Positions 36,901-45,414 of a stretch of 64,000 nt of DNA are shown in pieces. Under the pieces are notes generated by a model, which saw only the letters and a program-made list of their open reading frames with translations, was not told the DNA's origin and did not search any database. The DNA is taken from the NCBI RefSeq assembly GCF_037392515.1, contig NC_090282.1, positions 32,663,054 to 32,727,053 of the forward strand, read 5' to 3'. Each line of letters begins with the position of its first letter. Position 1 is the first letter of the stretch. A program made the position numbers and the translations under genes. The DNA is from Haliotis asinina. Lineage: Eukaryota; Mollusca; Gastropoda; Lepetellida; Haliotidae.

Positions 36901-39900
36901 CAGTTCACTTTGTCTACACAGTTCACCTTGTCTACACAGTTCACCTTGTCTACACAGTTCACCTTGTCTACACAGTTCACCTTGTCTACACAGTTCACCT
37001 TGTCTACACAGTTCACCTTGTCTACACAGTTCACCTTGTCTACACAGTTCACCTTGTCTACACAGTTCACAGTTCACCTTGTCTACACAGTTCACCTTGT
37101 CTACACAGTTCACCTTGTCTACACAGTTCACCTTGTCTACACAGTTCACCTTGTCTACACAGTTCACTTTGTCTACACAGTTCACCTTGTCTACACAGTT
37201 CACCTTGTCTACACAGTTCACTTTGTCTACACAGTTCACCTTGTCTACACAGTTCACCTTGTCTACACAGTTCACCTTGTCTACACAGTTCACCTTGTCT
37301 ACACAGTTCACCTTGTCTACACAGTTCACTTTGTCTACACAGTTCACCTTGTCTACACAGTTCACCTTGTCTACACAGTTCACTTTGTCTACACAGTTCA
37401 CCTTGTCTACACAGTTCACCTTGTCTACACAGTTCACCTTGTCTACAGGTTCGGCAAGCTCAACATCACAGTTGTCACCCAGCGGCCCATCTTCCACAAG
37501 GACGAGATCAAGCGGACCACCCAGGTGGTGAAGATGAAGCGCTTCCTGTCTGAGTACGAGTATGAGGACTGGTACATCTCTTCCGTCATCCCAGCGGAGA
37601 TCCAGCAGCAACTGTCGGTCAGTCTCCACTGAACTTATTCAGAAACCTACATTCGTCCATTGCCGGCTGGTCCTAAACAATGAGTTTGTCACTAAAGCTC
37701 AAGTAGCAATGGAGTAGATCATTTTACCGTCAACCGCATAACGACCGATGATCCCTCCGCCTATAGTTCCTGCAACATGACGAACTATTTGGATAAACTG
37801 TTGGGGGTTTTGCCTTGTAGTAAAATTATACATTATAATATCGACATATAATACATAACTGACACCAGGCTATTGGTTCAGCATAATATTGCTAAAAGCT
37901 GCATAAAACTAAATTAACTCACTCACTCCTTACTATTTAGTAGCAAGAGAGCACATTAACACAGCAGTTAGCTGGATGAGAAATATCAGAGAAAAGCAGT
38001 CAATGAACAATGCTCTTGTTCACAAACACGCGCGTGCACACACACGCACGCACGCACTCACACACACACATATTACCCTAATACCCTGATACTGACAAGG
38101 TGTACAACTCCGCTCCGAACTGTGGTCTGCATGGTACAAATGTGAATTGCGTTAAGTGAACATTCGGGTGCAGATGGACTTTAAAAATAACTACATACGT
38201 GGATATCAACACCACAATAGATCATGTAAGATCTTATGGTTGCAGCTGCCGACCATCTTCAACTGTGGTGTAGTGAGCCGTTACCTACAGAAGCCGGAAA
38301 TATGGATGTCCAGCGGCAGCATCTCCTCCAAGCTCCACAGCCATCACGACCACAACCTCCACTGCGTCCTCTTCGGCAGACGCGACTACGTCATCATCCG
38401 AAACAAGTACAGATACAACTTTGACTTCAAGGAAACAGTAAGTCTCTCATCGTAGTCTCATTACATTTGCCTCATTGGATTTCGGCTGCCCTGACTGGTC
38501 TTGAGCAACGACCTAAACCTGTCTCTGGATGACCAATAGCAGTTCTGTGTTATGTGGGGTCTTCTTGCAAGACCTTTGACTCCGAACGTAGGGTAATGGA
38601 CAAAACACACAATAAACATTTATACGATAAAGATGTCGATTTTGAAGTTCTGGCTTGCAAAACAAAATTCATTCAGAAAGCTACCATAGTAAATTCTGGA
38701 TTACAATAACTTTTCAATAAAATTCCTTGCATGAAGCACGGATGTAGAAGATAGGTGTTATATAATATATACATAGTTTCAGACAATAAGAAACTTCTGT
38801 AGTGTTATTACACTTTGTTTCAATGGATGTGTGTAAGATTATCTTGGGAAGCGTTTGAAGCGTGAAGACCCCACGTATGTGTTCGAGTACAGAAACTGCA
38901 GTGTACCTGAACCTGTACACCCATCTCACGGTGACTAAATCTGAGGCAAACAAGAACGAAAAACTATGGACATTACGGTTGTGTTTTACACTCTAAAGTC
39001 GCAATGTTTCCACATTGTAGTTGTTCGGCAAAATACTGTTTTCCGGTGTTTATACATGATATTTGCAAGCTTCATTACTATTTGCTAAAAACTACTGACT
39101 ACAATTTGCACCTTTCATAGAAAGTCCTAATGTACCATATGTATCCAAATCTGCCATTTGAGACATCTGATATATGAAAGGAAAATGTGCGTCCGCATCA
39201 GTTCTATGACCTCTGCATCAAGTTCACCGGCAGGATGATGACAAGAAACCGTCTCCTGGTATCTGGTATCTTTTCAGTACATCAACTCAGGCGAAGGCTA
39301 CTCCCCCATCGACATGGAGAACATCAACGTCTACAAACACAAGAAGATCAAGGAGACACCCTGGACATGGGCCACTCTCAGACAGGGAGACTGTATTCTC
39401 ATACCCTCAGGTAACGACTTTTTGGTATTCCACTTAACCAGGTGTAAACACGAGGGAATGTCAATAAGTTTTGAGCCTTGAGCATTTTTCATACCCAGGT
39501 GTCACAGCCTATGGTACGACATTGAACCTTGGGGTGTAGCTGATGTGGTATCCACAGAAGTTATTGAACAGCTCACACTGACAGAAAGAGACCGCCCTCA
39601 CGATAGTGAAAATGAATAAAATTGAGTAGAGAGCAGTAATTAAGTTTTTAGTTCTTGAAGGAAACTCGGCGAAGAACATTGAAGAAAGGCTTTCAGCAGT
39701 TTGTGGGAAGTCTTCCCCTTCATCTGCTACCATCAAACGATGGGTCAGTGAATTTAGCATGGTAGAGAGAGTCTTGAAGATGACCCCAGCCTGGTCGCCC
39801 AACAACCAGCACTAGTCAGGAAAACATTGACAGAGTGCATAGACTTGTGCTGGAAAATCGTCGAATCACACTCCACGAGTTAGAGGAGACAACAGGCATT

Positions 39901-42900
39901 TCACACGGATCCATCGAGACTATTCTTCATGAACATCTCGACATGTCTAAGGTGTGCGCAAGATGGGTGCCAAGAATGCTTACAGATGAAATGAAGCAAA
40001 CAAAGGTCACCATCAGCAACTCCGTGCTAACCAGATACAACAAGAATCCAGAAGATTTTCACTTTAGGCTAGTAACCTGTGATGAAACCTGGATCCACCA
40101 CTATGATCCTGAGAGCAAACAAGAATCCATGGAATGGAAACATGTCACTTCTCCCAGGACCAAAAAGTTCAAAGCCTCCAGATCAGTGCAGAAGCTAATG
40201 GCGACAGTCTTCTGGGATAGCAAAGGCGTCATCCACAAAGATGACTTACCGAAAGGAAGAACAATGAATGGGGAATATTACGCTAACTTGTGAGGCAAGT
40301 GCGACAGTGAATCAAGGAGAAGCGCCGGGGCAAGATCAGACGTGGTATTCTTCTACATCAAGACAATGCTCCAGTACACACCTCTCGCGTTGCAGCCGCT
40401 GCTGTCCAGGAATGCGGGTACGAAATCCTGCTGCATCCCCCCTACTCTCCAGACCTGGCACCAAGTGATTACCATCTGTTCCCAAATCTCAAGAAACACT
40501 TGCGTGGTCGTAGATTTCAGGATGATAATGAGCTTATTTCTGCTACTGAGGCTTGGTTTGAGGACAAAAATGGCGCCTTCTACAGAGATGGCATCAGCGC
40601 CTGGCAGAAAAGATGGAACAAGTGTCTTGACTCACAAGGGGACTATGTTAAAAAATAAGTGTGGTTCATACCAATATTTTGTGTTTTTCTATGCAAGGCT
40701 CAAAACATATTGACATCCGCTCGTACTAGCTGGTGTTGGGAGCGTTCAAATATATGACCAGGGGGTGGGGGTGGGGGTGTGTGGTGTGATGATGATGATG
40801 AAACATTTAAGCATGGTCACCCATTTTGTTCTGCTAAGGTCGGGGTGGTCATCATTTTTGTATACATGTACACTTTTGTACATACTGGACAACATAAGTT
40901 AGGGATGTTAGTTGATATTTTCATGATTGATATTTCATCATTGTGCCAATGAATAAATAGATCATTATTTGGGGGTGTAATTGTAATTGATTTTGGACTT
41001 GACATGCTGGGGGAGGGGGACTTGCTTTTTACATACATTTGTTGAGTGGGGTGTCTTTCAAATTCTACATGATTTACACACGCACACGCACACGCACACG
41101 CACACGCACACGCACACGCACACGCACACGTGCACTCTTAGCCATAAACACGAACGGTCCCTTACATACATGTTGACGTTCTAATCTAGTTACACAAAGT
41201 CAGAACACTCTGAAGCAGTGAGAACACAGAGGAAAATCAATACATGACGATGTTAAGGATATCAAGTTCACTTTTCGTTGTAACGATGTTTGATGGCGGA
41301 GTTATTTTACTCATCATCATGACTTTGTCATGAACGCAATATGACCACTATAGGGACTGTAGGTTGGAACTTGGGAGTTTAAGTGCATTTTGCACATTCA
41401 GGGAAAATTGAGAATTTAACAGAATGTTGGCGTAATTAGGTTTAATAATTGCAGTCATATACAAGCCCCACAAATGTGCTTCAAGCGTTTCACACATTTT
41501 GAGGACTGACTGAACTTTCGGCTAAATTGACCTTGTATTCATAATACATAAGGTGTCACTTGATAATCAAGTGATGTGATCAAGTCGAGTTAAGTTGTTA
41601 ATGGAAGGTCTTATGTCAAGCATACCGGCAAGATCGGCATTTCTTCATGGATAACTCTGTTCCAGGTTACCTCCACTACGTCCACGCCTACGGCCGCAGC
41701 ATCTCCTACTCCATCCTGTTCTCCCCGACCTCCGACACCGACGAGGACGTGGACGAGCCTCCGTGTAAGAAGGGCGCAGCGGATACACTGAAGCCGATGT
41801 CAGAAGGAACCTTCACATGGAGCTACGATGGCGGGAAGACGGTATGTATGGTCTGGGGCTTCAAGTCAAAACCTGGCAAACCAGTGACCGCTGCATGTGC
41901 TGACATGCCTGTGTACTGACCAGAAGTCCAAAAGGATCAGGAACTGTACGATGCCTAAACTGTGTATAGATTGATCTGCACCCAGATTTTCGAAGCTCCC
42001 TTAGCGCTAAGATAGACGTAAGTCAATGTTAATGTATGGCACTTACGACTATCTTAGCGCTAAGAGAGCTTCGAAAATCTGGGCCCTGGACTCATAAGGA
42101 AGAAAATGAAAATAATCATATTGTTACATTCTACAAAAAAATATGCCAGGAAAGACAAAGAATCTTGAAATAATATGTATTGTAAATCCTTGTGTATTTC
42201 CACGTGTATGCTATCGAATGTAGGTGCAAGACTTGTTTGGAGAGAGTTAACTAGTTTACATGTGATACCCGCCAAACACATAACTAGGAGGAATGTGTTT
42301 TCTGAAATAGAATGTGAAAAGATTTGTAAATCAAATTCAGTTACTTATGGTTGCACTTAATGCCACTGATGACCAGTGTGTTCAGAAATCCTCTATACCA
42401 GCTTCTTTTACACGACAGCGTCTGACTGACCGGCAGCTAGATGCAGACAGCATGCGACACCACCTCATGTCACTCCTCCGAGACGATAGTCAGATCTACT
42501 TTGAGAAGTTTGACCATTTTTACAAAGACGCAACAGCTGGGGTATGTCCATCCAATTCTTCTACCGTATTTATGAGAAGTGTTGACAGATATTCAGAGGG
42601 TGAAGACTTCCAGCCACAAACACTACACACCCGAGCAATGGATTTGACCAAAACCTTACATACCTGAAAATGACAACAACTATCTGAAACGCAAGGTCCA
42701 AGACGCAACTACTGCATCTCCATCTCCTCCGTCTCCATAGAAACCGTTTCTTGTTCTTTTCCCTTATACCACCACCAAACATGCGCCTACACTTACTTGT
42801 CATAGGCTCTCACTGCAACATGTAACTAATTCTGGACCTGAAATACCTGTGATTGATACACTGAATATTTGGGTTATAACTGTTGTTGCAACCCAAGCTT

Positions 42901-43985
42901 GTCGTAAGAGGCGACTAACGGCATCGGATGGTCAGGCTTGCTGACTTGATGTCATCGTATATCGTTTGCGTATATCGATACTCATGGCGTTGATCACTGG
43001 ATTATCTGCTCCAGATTTGATTATGTACAGACCGTAGCCATGTAATTGGAATAACTAACAAAGCAAACCAACAAAAAGAACCCATGCCATGGGGATACGG
43101 TGGCAATAGGCCCTTGCTGCAAAGAGCATTTGGGTACTGGAGTCTCACTCTATCCCCCAAAAGAGTATCCTCTCTTAATGAAATATAAATTGTTAATTTG
43201 AAGGAAACAGTCTGTATCTAAATGGTCGGATGTTTGATAATTACATTTGTCTATTCTTCACAGATTGGGGGCGTTAGTTAGCCTAATGGTTAAATCGTTC
43301 TTTTGTCCAGCCGAAATCCCTTGTTTTTTTTCCCGTACTGATTCAAAGTGAGAAAATCATCCAGTCTGCCCTGTGATGACATTTCTGGAATATAACAAAA
43401 CCCCACCACGCACACTCTGGACTTAATACGTCTTGTTTGTCAGTATAAGTTAGAATGTAAATGTTATTAAATAAATAATCATCTGTATAATTTATATCCA
43501 TACGACACGAGAAGATCCGGGTTGATCTTCAGTAATTCAAGCTTGTCATAAGGGGCAGCTGGCGGGACTGAGTGGTCAGGCTTGATGACATGGTTGACAC
43601 ATGTCATCGTATCCCAGCTGTGCAGATCAATGCTCGCGCTGTTGATCACTGGATTGTCTGGTCCAGACTCGATTATTTACAGACCGCCGCCATATAGCTG
43701 GAATATTGCTGAGTGATCCGTAAAACCTTCTCACTCATTATACTTATATCCGTATCCTTTCAGGCAAAAGACGCACCCCCTGCCCAGCAAGTGTTTGATA
43801 TCTTCAAAGAGAAAATCATTAACATACAGAAGAGAGACAAAAAGCGAGGTCTCAACTACATCACTCGGGTCGACATACATCAACTGAGTGACGACCAACT
43901 GATGAGGGTCGCTAATATCTTTAATAATCCCAACGAAGGAAAGACTCAGAAGGACAAATCGAAACTGAAAAAGGAAGAGTTGTAG
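33842..43985 (+). CDS. JmjC/cupin_8 domain protein with signal peptide and C-terminal KEEL, 8 exons, complete
   Basis: Coding exons are 33842-33986, 35277-35445, 37449-37617, 38246-38437, 39278-39410, 41666-41841, 42386-42541 and 43764-43985. All phases match and they total 1362 nt (453 residues plus stop). Residues 1-16 form a leucine-rich signal peptide. Residues about 75-290 read as a JmjC/cupin_8 fold, the Fe(II)/2-oxoglutarate oxygenase superfamily that includes KDM8 and FIH. Visible landmarks are PVVFRKAL, SSKLHSHHDHNLHC, the GRR strand, IPSGYLHYV with the distal histidine H273, and SISYSILFSP. The proximal motif is H192-S-H194 where the family has H-x-D, with D196 two residues later, so metal binding is uncertain. 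A charged tail ends in KEEL, which fits the KDEL-type ER retrieval pattern. Family knowledge gives hydroxylase or demethylase chemistry; the substrate is unknown. An in-frame alternative acceptor for exon 7 would add three residues. An AATAAA at 44546 is a possible distal poly(A) signal. Confidence 0.85.
34132..34538. mobile_element. Tc1-type MITE in JmjC intron 1
   Basis: Inverted ends of about 29 bp (34132-34160 and 34510-34538) share TCAAAAGTTTAGA and start with TATA, typical of Tc1-family termini. The interior of about 350 bp has no transposase, so it is non-autonomous or an internal deletion derivative. Confidence 0.7.
34710..34790 (+). mobile_element. SINE family A, 3' fragment in JmjC intron 1
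   Basis: CCCGCCGTGATATTGCTGGA, ACGGCGTAAAACCATATTCA and a CACTCACTCG tail. Confidence 0.8.
34893..35032. repeat. 16-bp tandem repeat in JmjC intron 1
   Basis: Units of GGTTACTATGGGCAGT with variants (ATGTTACTATGGGCAG, GACAGTGG), about nine copies. Confidence 0.9.
35277..35445 (+). CDS. JmjC gene exon 2: N-terminal cupin_8 region
   Basis: The acceptor is ATCCAG and the donor is GTAAGG. The exon encodes residues 49-104 plus a split codon, including DGFPDIRVFYHGYSK and RTPVVFRKALKD. The latter matches the cupin_8 pattern in which a strand with 'P-V-V-F/I-x-x' precedes the helix bringing in the JmjC fold. GC content is well above that of the flanking introns. Confidence 0.85.
35640..35760. repeat. 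Imperfect internal duplication in JmjC intron 2
   Basis: CGTACTCTAAGACGGACTTA and CGTACGCTGAGACAGACTTA start two related halves, each ending in CAGTCGTAG. They resemble the TCGTAAGT part of the hairpin MITE at 41981, but only loosely. Confidence 0.45.
36562..37448 (+). repeat. 18-bp minisatellite ending in the exon 3 splice acceptor
   Basis: There are 28 full units (36562-37065), a 7-base partial unit (37066-37072), 20 full units (37073-37432) and a 16-base terminal unit (37433-37448) lacking two bases. The unit is TTCACCTTGTCTACACAG, with scattered TTCACTTTG variants. The terminal unit ends TCTACAG and is directly followed by exon 3 (GTTCGG). The unit length divisible by three leaves frames open on both strands; these are not genes. 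Confidence 0.97.
37449..37617 (+). CDS. JmjC gene exon 3, spliced directly after an 18-bp array
   Basis: Encodes residues 105-161 (FGKLNITVVTQRPIFHKDE through SSVIPAEIQQQLS). The acceptor AG at 37447-37448 is the last two bases of the 18-bp minisatellite, whose terminal unit supplies the pyrimidine-rich tract. Incoming phase 2 and outgoing phase 0 fit exons 2 and 4. The donor is GTCAGT. The array is open in this frame, so an automatic caller may wrongly fuse it to the exon. Confidence 0.85.
37868..37930 (+). mobile_element. SINE 3' fragment in JmjC intron 3
   Basis: CATAATATTGCTAAAAGCTG followed by CATAAAACTAAATT and CACTCACT. Confidence 0.65.
38029..38071. repeat. CA/CG-rich simple repeat
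   Basis: Mixed CACACG, CACGCA and CACACA units in JmjC intron 3. Confidence 0.85.
38246..38437 (+). CDS. JmjC gene exon 4: proximal metal-binding motif
   Basis: Encodes residues 162-225, phase 0 on both sides, acceptor TTGCAG and donor GTAAGT. It carries WMSSGSISSKLHSHHDHN (W181 to N198), the strand and loop that in JmjC proteins bears H-x-D, followed by LHCVLFGRRDYVII, equivalent to the conserved 'GRK' strand. Aligned by eye with the KDM8-type motif L-H-x-D-x-x-x-N, L191, H192 and N198 are kept but the aspartate position holds H194. Confidence 0.87.
39278..39410 (+). CDS. JmjC gene exon 5
   Basis: Encodes residues 226-269 plus a split codon: INSGEGYSPIDMENINVYK, then WATLRQGDCILIPSG. The 'D-x-E-N' followed by 'L-x-x-G-D-x-I-x-I-P' order is the typical JmjC/cupin_8 path from the metal loop to the distal histidine strand. 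The acceptor follows TATCTTTTCAG and the donor is GTAACG. A mariner copy begins 40 bp downstream in intron 5. Confidence 0.85.
39451..40723 (+). mobile_element. Mariner-like element, full length but decayed, in intron 5 of the JmjC gene
   Basis: Terminal inverted repeats of 30 bp (39451-39480 and 40694-40723) match at 27 positions by eye; both contain GTTTTGAGCCTTG. The right flank begins with TA; the left flank is CA, consistent with a mutated TA target duplication. The length of 1273 bp is normal for mariner. It is inserted between exons 5 and 6 on the sense strand. Confidence 0.9.
39612..40658 (+). pseudogene. Mariner transposase (DD34D type), inactivated
   Basis: The start region reads as a mariner N-terminus but has a stop after four residues and frame changes near 39770 and 40290. 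The central open part begins near 39835 (MHRLVLENRRITLHELEETT) and includes VTCDETWIHHYDPES, the first catalytic Asp region. A second frame carries the QDNAPVHTSR block and PYSPDLAPSDYHLFPNLK, giving a D-34-D spacing. Several indels and stops mean no functional enzyme. Confidence 0.88.
41076..41130. repeat. (CACACG)n microsatellite
   Basis: About nine 6-base units in JmjC intron 5, potentially Z-DNA forming. Confidence 0.95.
41666..41841 (+). CDS. JmjC gene exon 6: distal histidine and end of JmjC fold
   Basis: Encodes residues 270-328 (phase 1 in, phase 0 out). GYLHYVHAYGRS contains the distal metal ligand candidate H273, followed by SISYSILFSP. An acidic linker with two lysines comes next (SDTDEDVDEPPCKK), then GTFTWSYDGGKT. 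Acceptor TTCCAG, donor GTATGT. Confidence 0.85.
41981..42083. mobile_element. Hairpin MITE in JmjC intron 6
   Basis: Two 43-base arms (41981-42023 and 42041-42083) are reverse complements with two mismatches, separated by a 17-base loop. Key parts are CCCAGATTTTCGAAGCTC and TTAGCGCTAAGATAG. It would form a strong hairpin in the intron RNA. Confidence 0.85.
42386..42541 (+). CDS. JmjC gene exon 7: helical C-terminal region
   Basis: Encodes residues 329-380: a basic, helical segment with RQRLTDRQLDADSM and YFEKFDHFYKDATAG. Two acceptors nine bases apart (AG at 42375-42376 and 42384-42385) are both in phase. The downstream one is chosen here; the upstream one would add Cys-Val-Gln. Donor GTATGT. 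I cannot assign this part to a named domain, although the spacing of acidic residues is loosely reminiscent of a calcium-binding helical pair. Confidence 0.72.
42870..43050 (-). mobile_element. Family B, reverse, in JmjC intron 7
   Basis: CTTGTCGTAAGAGGCGACTA, GATGGTCAGGCTTGCTGACT and GTTGATCACTGGATTATCTG. Confidence 0.82.
43265..43415 (+). mobile_element. SINE family A, highly diverged, JmjC intron 7
   Basis: The head GTTAGCCTAATGGTTAAATC is recognisable. The B box is poor and the body is reduced to CATTTCTGGAATATAAC. Confidence 0.55.
43505..43737 (-). mobile_element. Family B, reverse, abutting JmjC exon 8
   Basis: GATCCGGGTTGATCTTCAGT, ACACATGTCATCGTATCCCA, TCTGGTCCAGACTCGATTAT, CATATAGCTGGAATATTGCT, and a CTCACTCAT tail ending about 27 bp before the exon 8 acceptor. 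Confidence 0.88.
43764..43985 (+). CDS. JmjC gene exon 8: C-terminus ending KEEL
   Basis: The acceptor is CCTTTCAG. Encodes 73 residues: a helical segment (AQQVFDIFKEKI), the hydrophilic stretch VDIHQLSDDQLMRVANIF, and a lysine-rich tail ending KLKKEEL and TAG. The last four residues match the [KRHQSA]-[DENQ]-E-L ER retention pattern, which is meaningful because the protein starts with a signal peptide. A SINE in reverse orientation ends about 30 bp upstream of the acceptor. Confidence 0.8.
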   Translation, partial: AKDAPPAQQVFDIFKEKIINIQKRDKKRGLNYITRVDIHQLSDDQLMRVANIFNNPNEGKTQKDKSKLKKEEL

Positions 43986-45414
43986 TTATGACAGTTTAAC
44001 TGTCTCATAAAGTTTGTCTCTTGATGTCAGTATTTATAACACGGTTATTCGCAGAGTAAATGTGTTGTGAAAAATGAAATATAAGTAAGGATTATAATTT
44101 TATGAGGCAGTTAAATCGGAATGTATGAGGTTTGTTAGTGTGTATTATTTTAGGAATTTAAAAATATTTTAGTTTTTAAATTCTTCACCATTGATATACT
44201 GCTTCTTGTGTAGGATCGCAGAGGAATATCATTGTTTACAGTTTCTAGCGTTATAGAAATCCAAGTACTATTACATTTCAAACCCGCCAACACAGATATC
44301 ACGAATCGATAACCAGACTATGGGTAGTTAATGAATGAGGAACAAGTGGAGATAGCACCATATCTCTCCCCAAGCTTAAAGAGAGAAGTGCGAATGTTAG
44401 GTGTTTCCAGATAAGAGTATTGGTAGAATCAGTACATATGTGATGATAACTGCATTCTTCAATAACCAAAAATGCACGCTGCAATATAATTATTAATCAC
44501 TCTATACATGTGTTTACCACGGCAATGGATGTACTTACTGTTTGCAATAAATACGTTTCCTAGTATGTATTTATACCCGTGTTATTGTGAGAGGGTACGT
44601 TGTATCCATTATGGACAGCATAGCCCTTTCTTTAAACGATAAGCTCTGGTTGCAGTTCTTGTTAAGTAAAATTTCGTCGATATGTCGTAGAAGAGTTGCG
44701 TCCCATTGACGCGGCAGAAAACGATGACCCTAACTGTGAGACGAGAAAAACATCTATGGGGGCACGATTCTCAAATTTCTGTTCGTATGAGATTTGCTTC
44801 CATTTGTTTAAAAGGTTTGCAGATTTTTGTTTTGAATACACAATACCTTTAAGAAAGTGGTCAAATGTACCCTGTGTTGCTCCGTATAGTACGGACAATT
44901 TGTGGGCTCAGTAATCCGGGCAATTGTTTTGTTCGGGTTTTTGGGTGTTGTTCAGTGTTGCTTCAGTTAAAAATATTTAATAATGAAATATGCAACATTA
45001 TTAATGACAACGCCTTATCTATTGCATATAGCGACGTTTCGATATAGATTGTTTCATCGCTGTCTTGATAACGAGTTTAGAATCTACCTCGAAATGTCGC
45101 TCTGTGCAATGAATGAGAAGTTGTCATTCATAAAGTTGTATGTTTCATTTTTGAGTCACCAACTTCTTAAATGCCGATCATACAATTAGAAGTATTTACT
45201 TTCCTTTGCATGTATTTTTGTTTGGTGCCAACCATAGGCATGGCAATCCTTTCGCGAACACCTGGTGTCATATCTACTTAATGGTAATTCGTAAACACAT
45301 GCCAAGGATATAGTGGGACTTTGCACGGGACTCTGGTTTTGTAAACATTCTATATAATGGATAGTGATATTATTGAGCATGTAGAAAGTTTTATTGGTAA
45401 TCACAATGTGAGAG
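43986..45414. other. 3' flank of the JmjC gene
   Basis: Includes the likely 3'UTR; the first AATAAA is at 44546. No other gene recognised up to the LINE. Confidence 0.5.

Noticed and set aside
36304..37629. 441-codon minus-strand and 382- and 329-codon plus-strand open frames over the 18-bp array
   Set aside because: They are created by a stop-free unit of length divisible by three; only exon 3 at 37449-37617 has real coding content.
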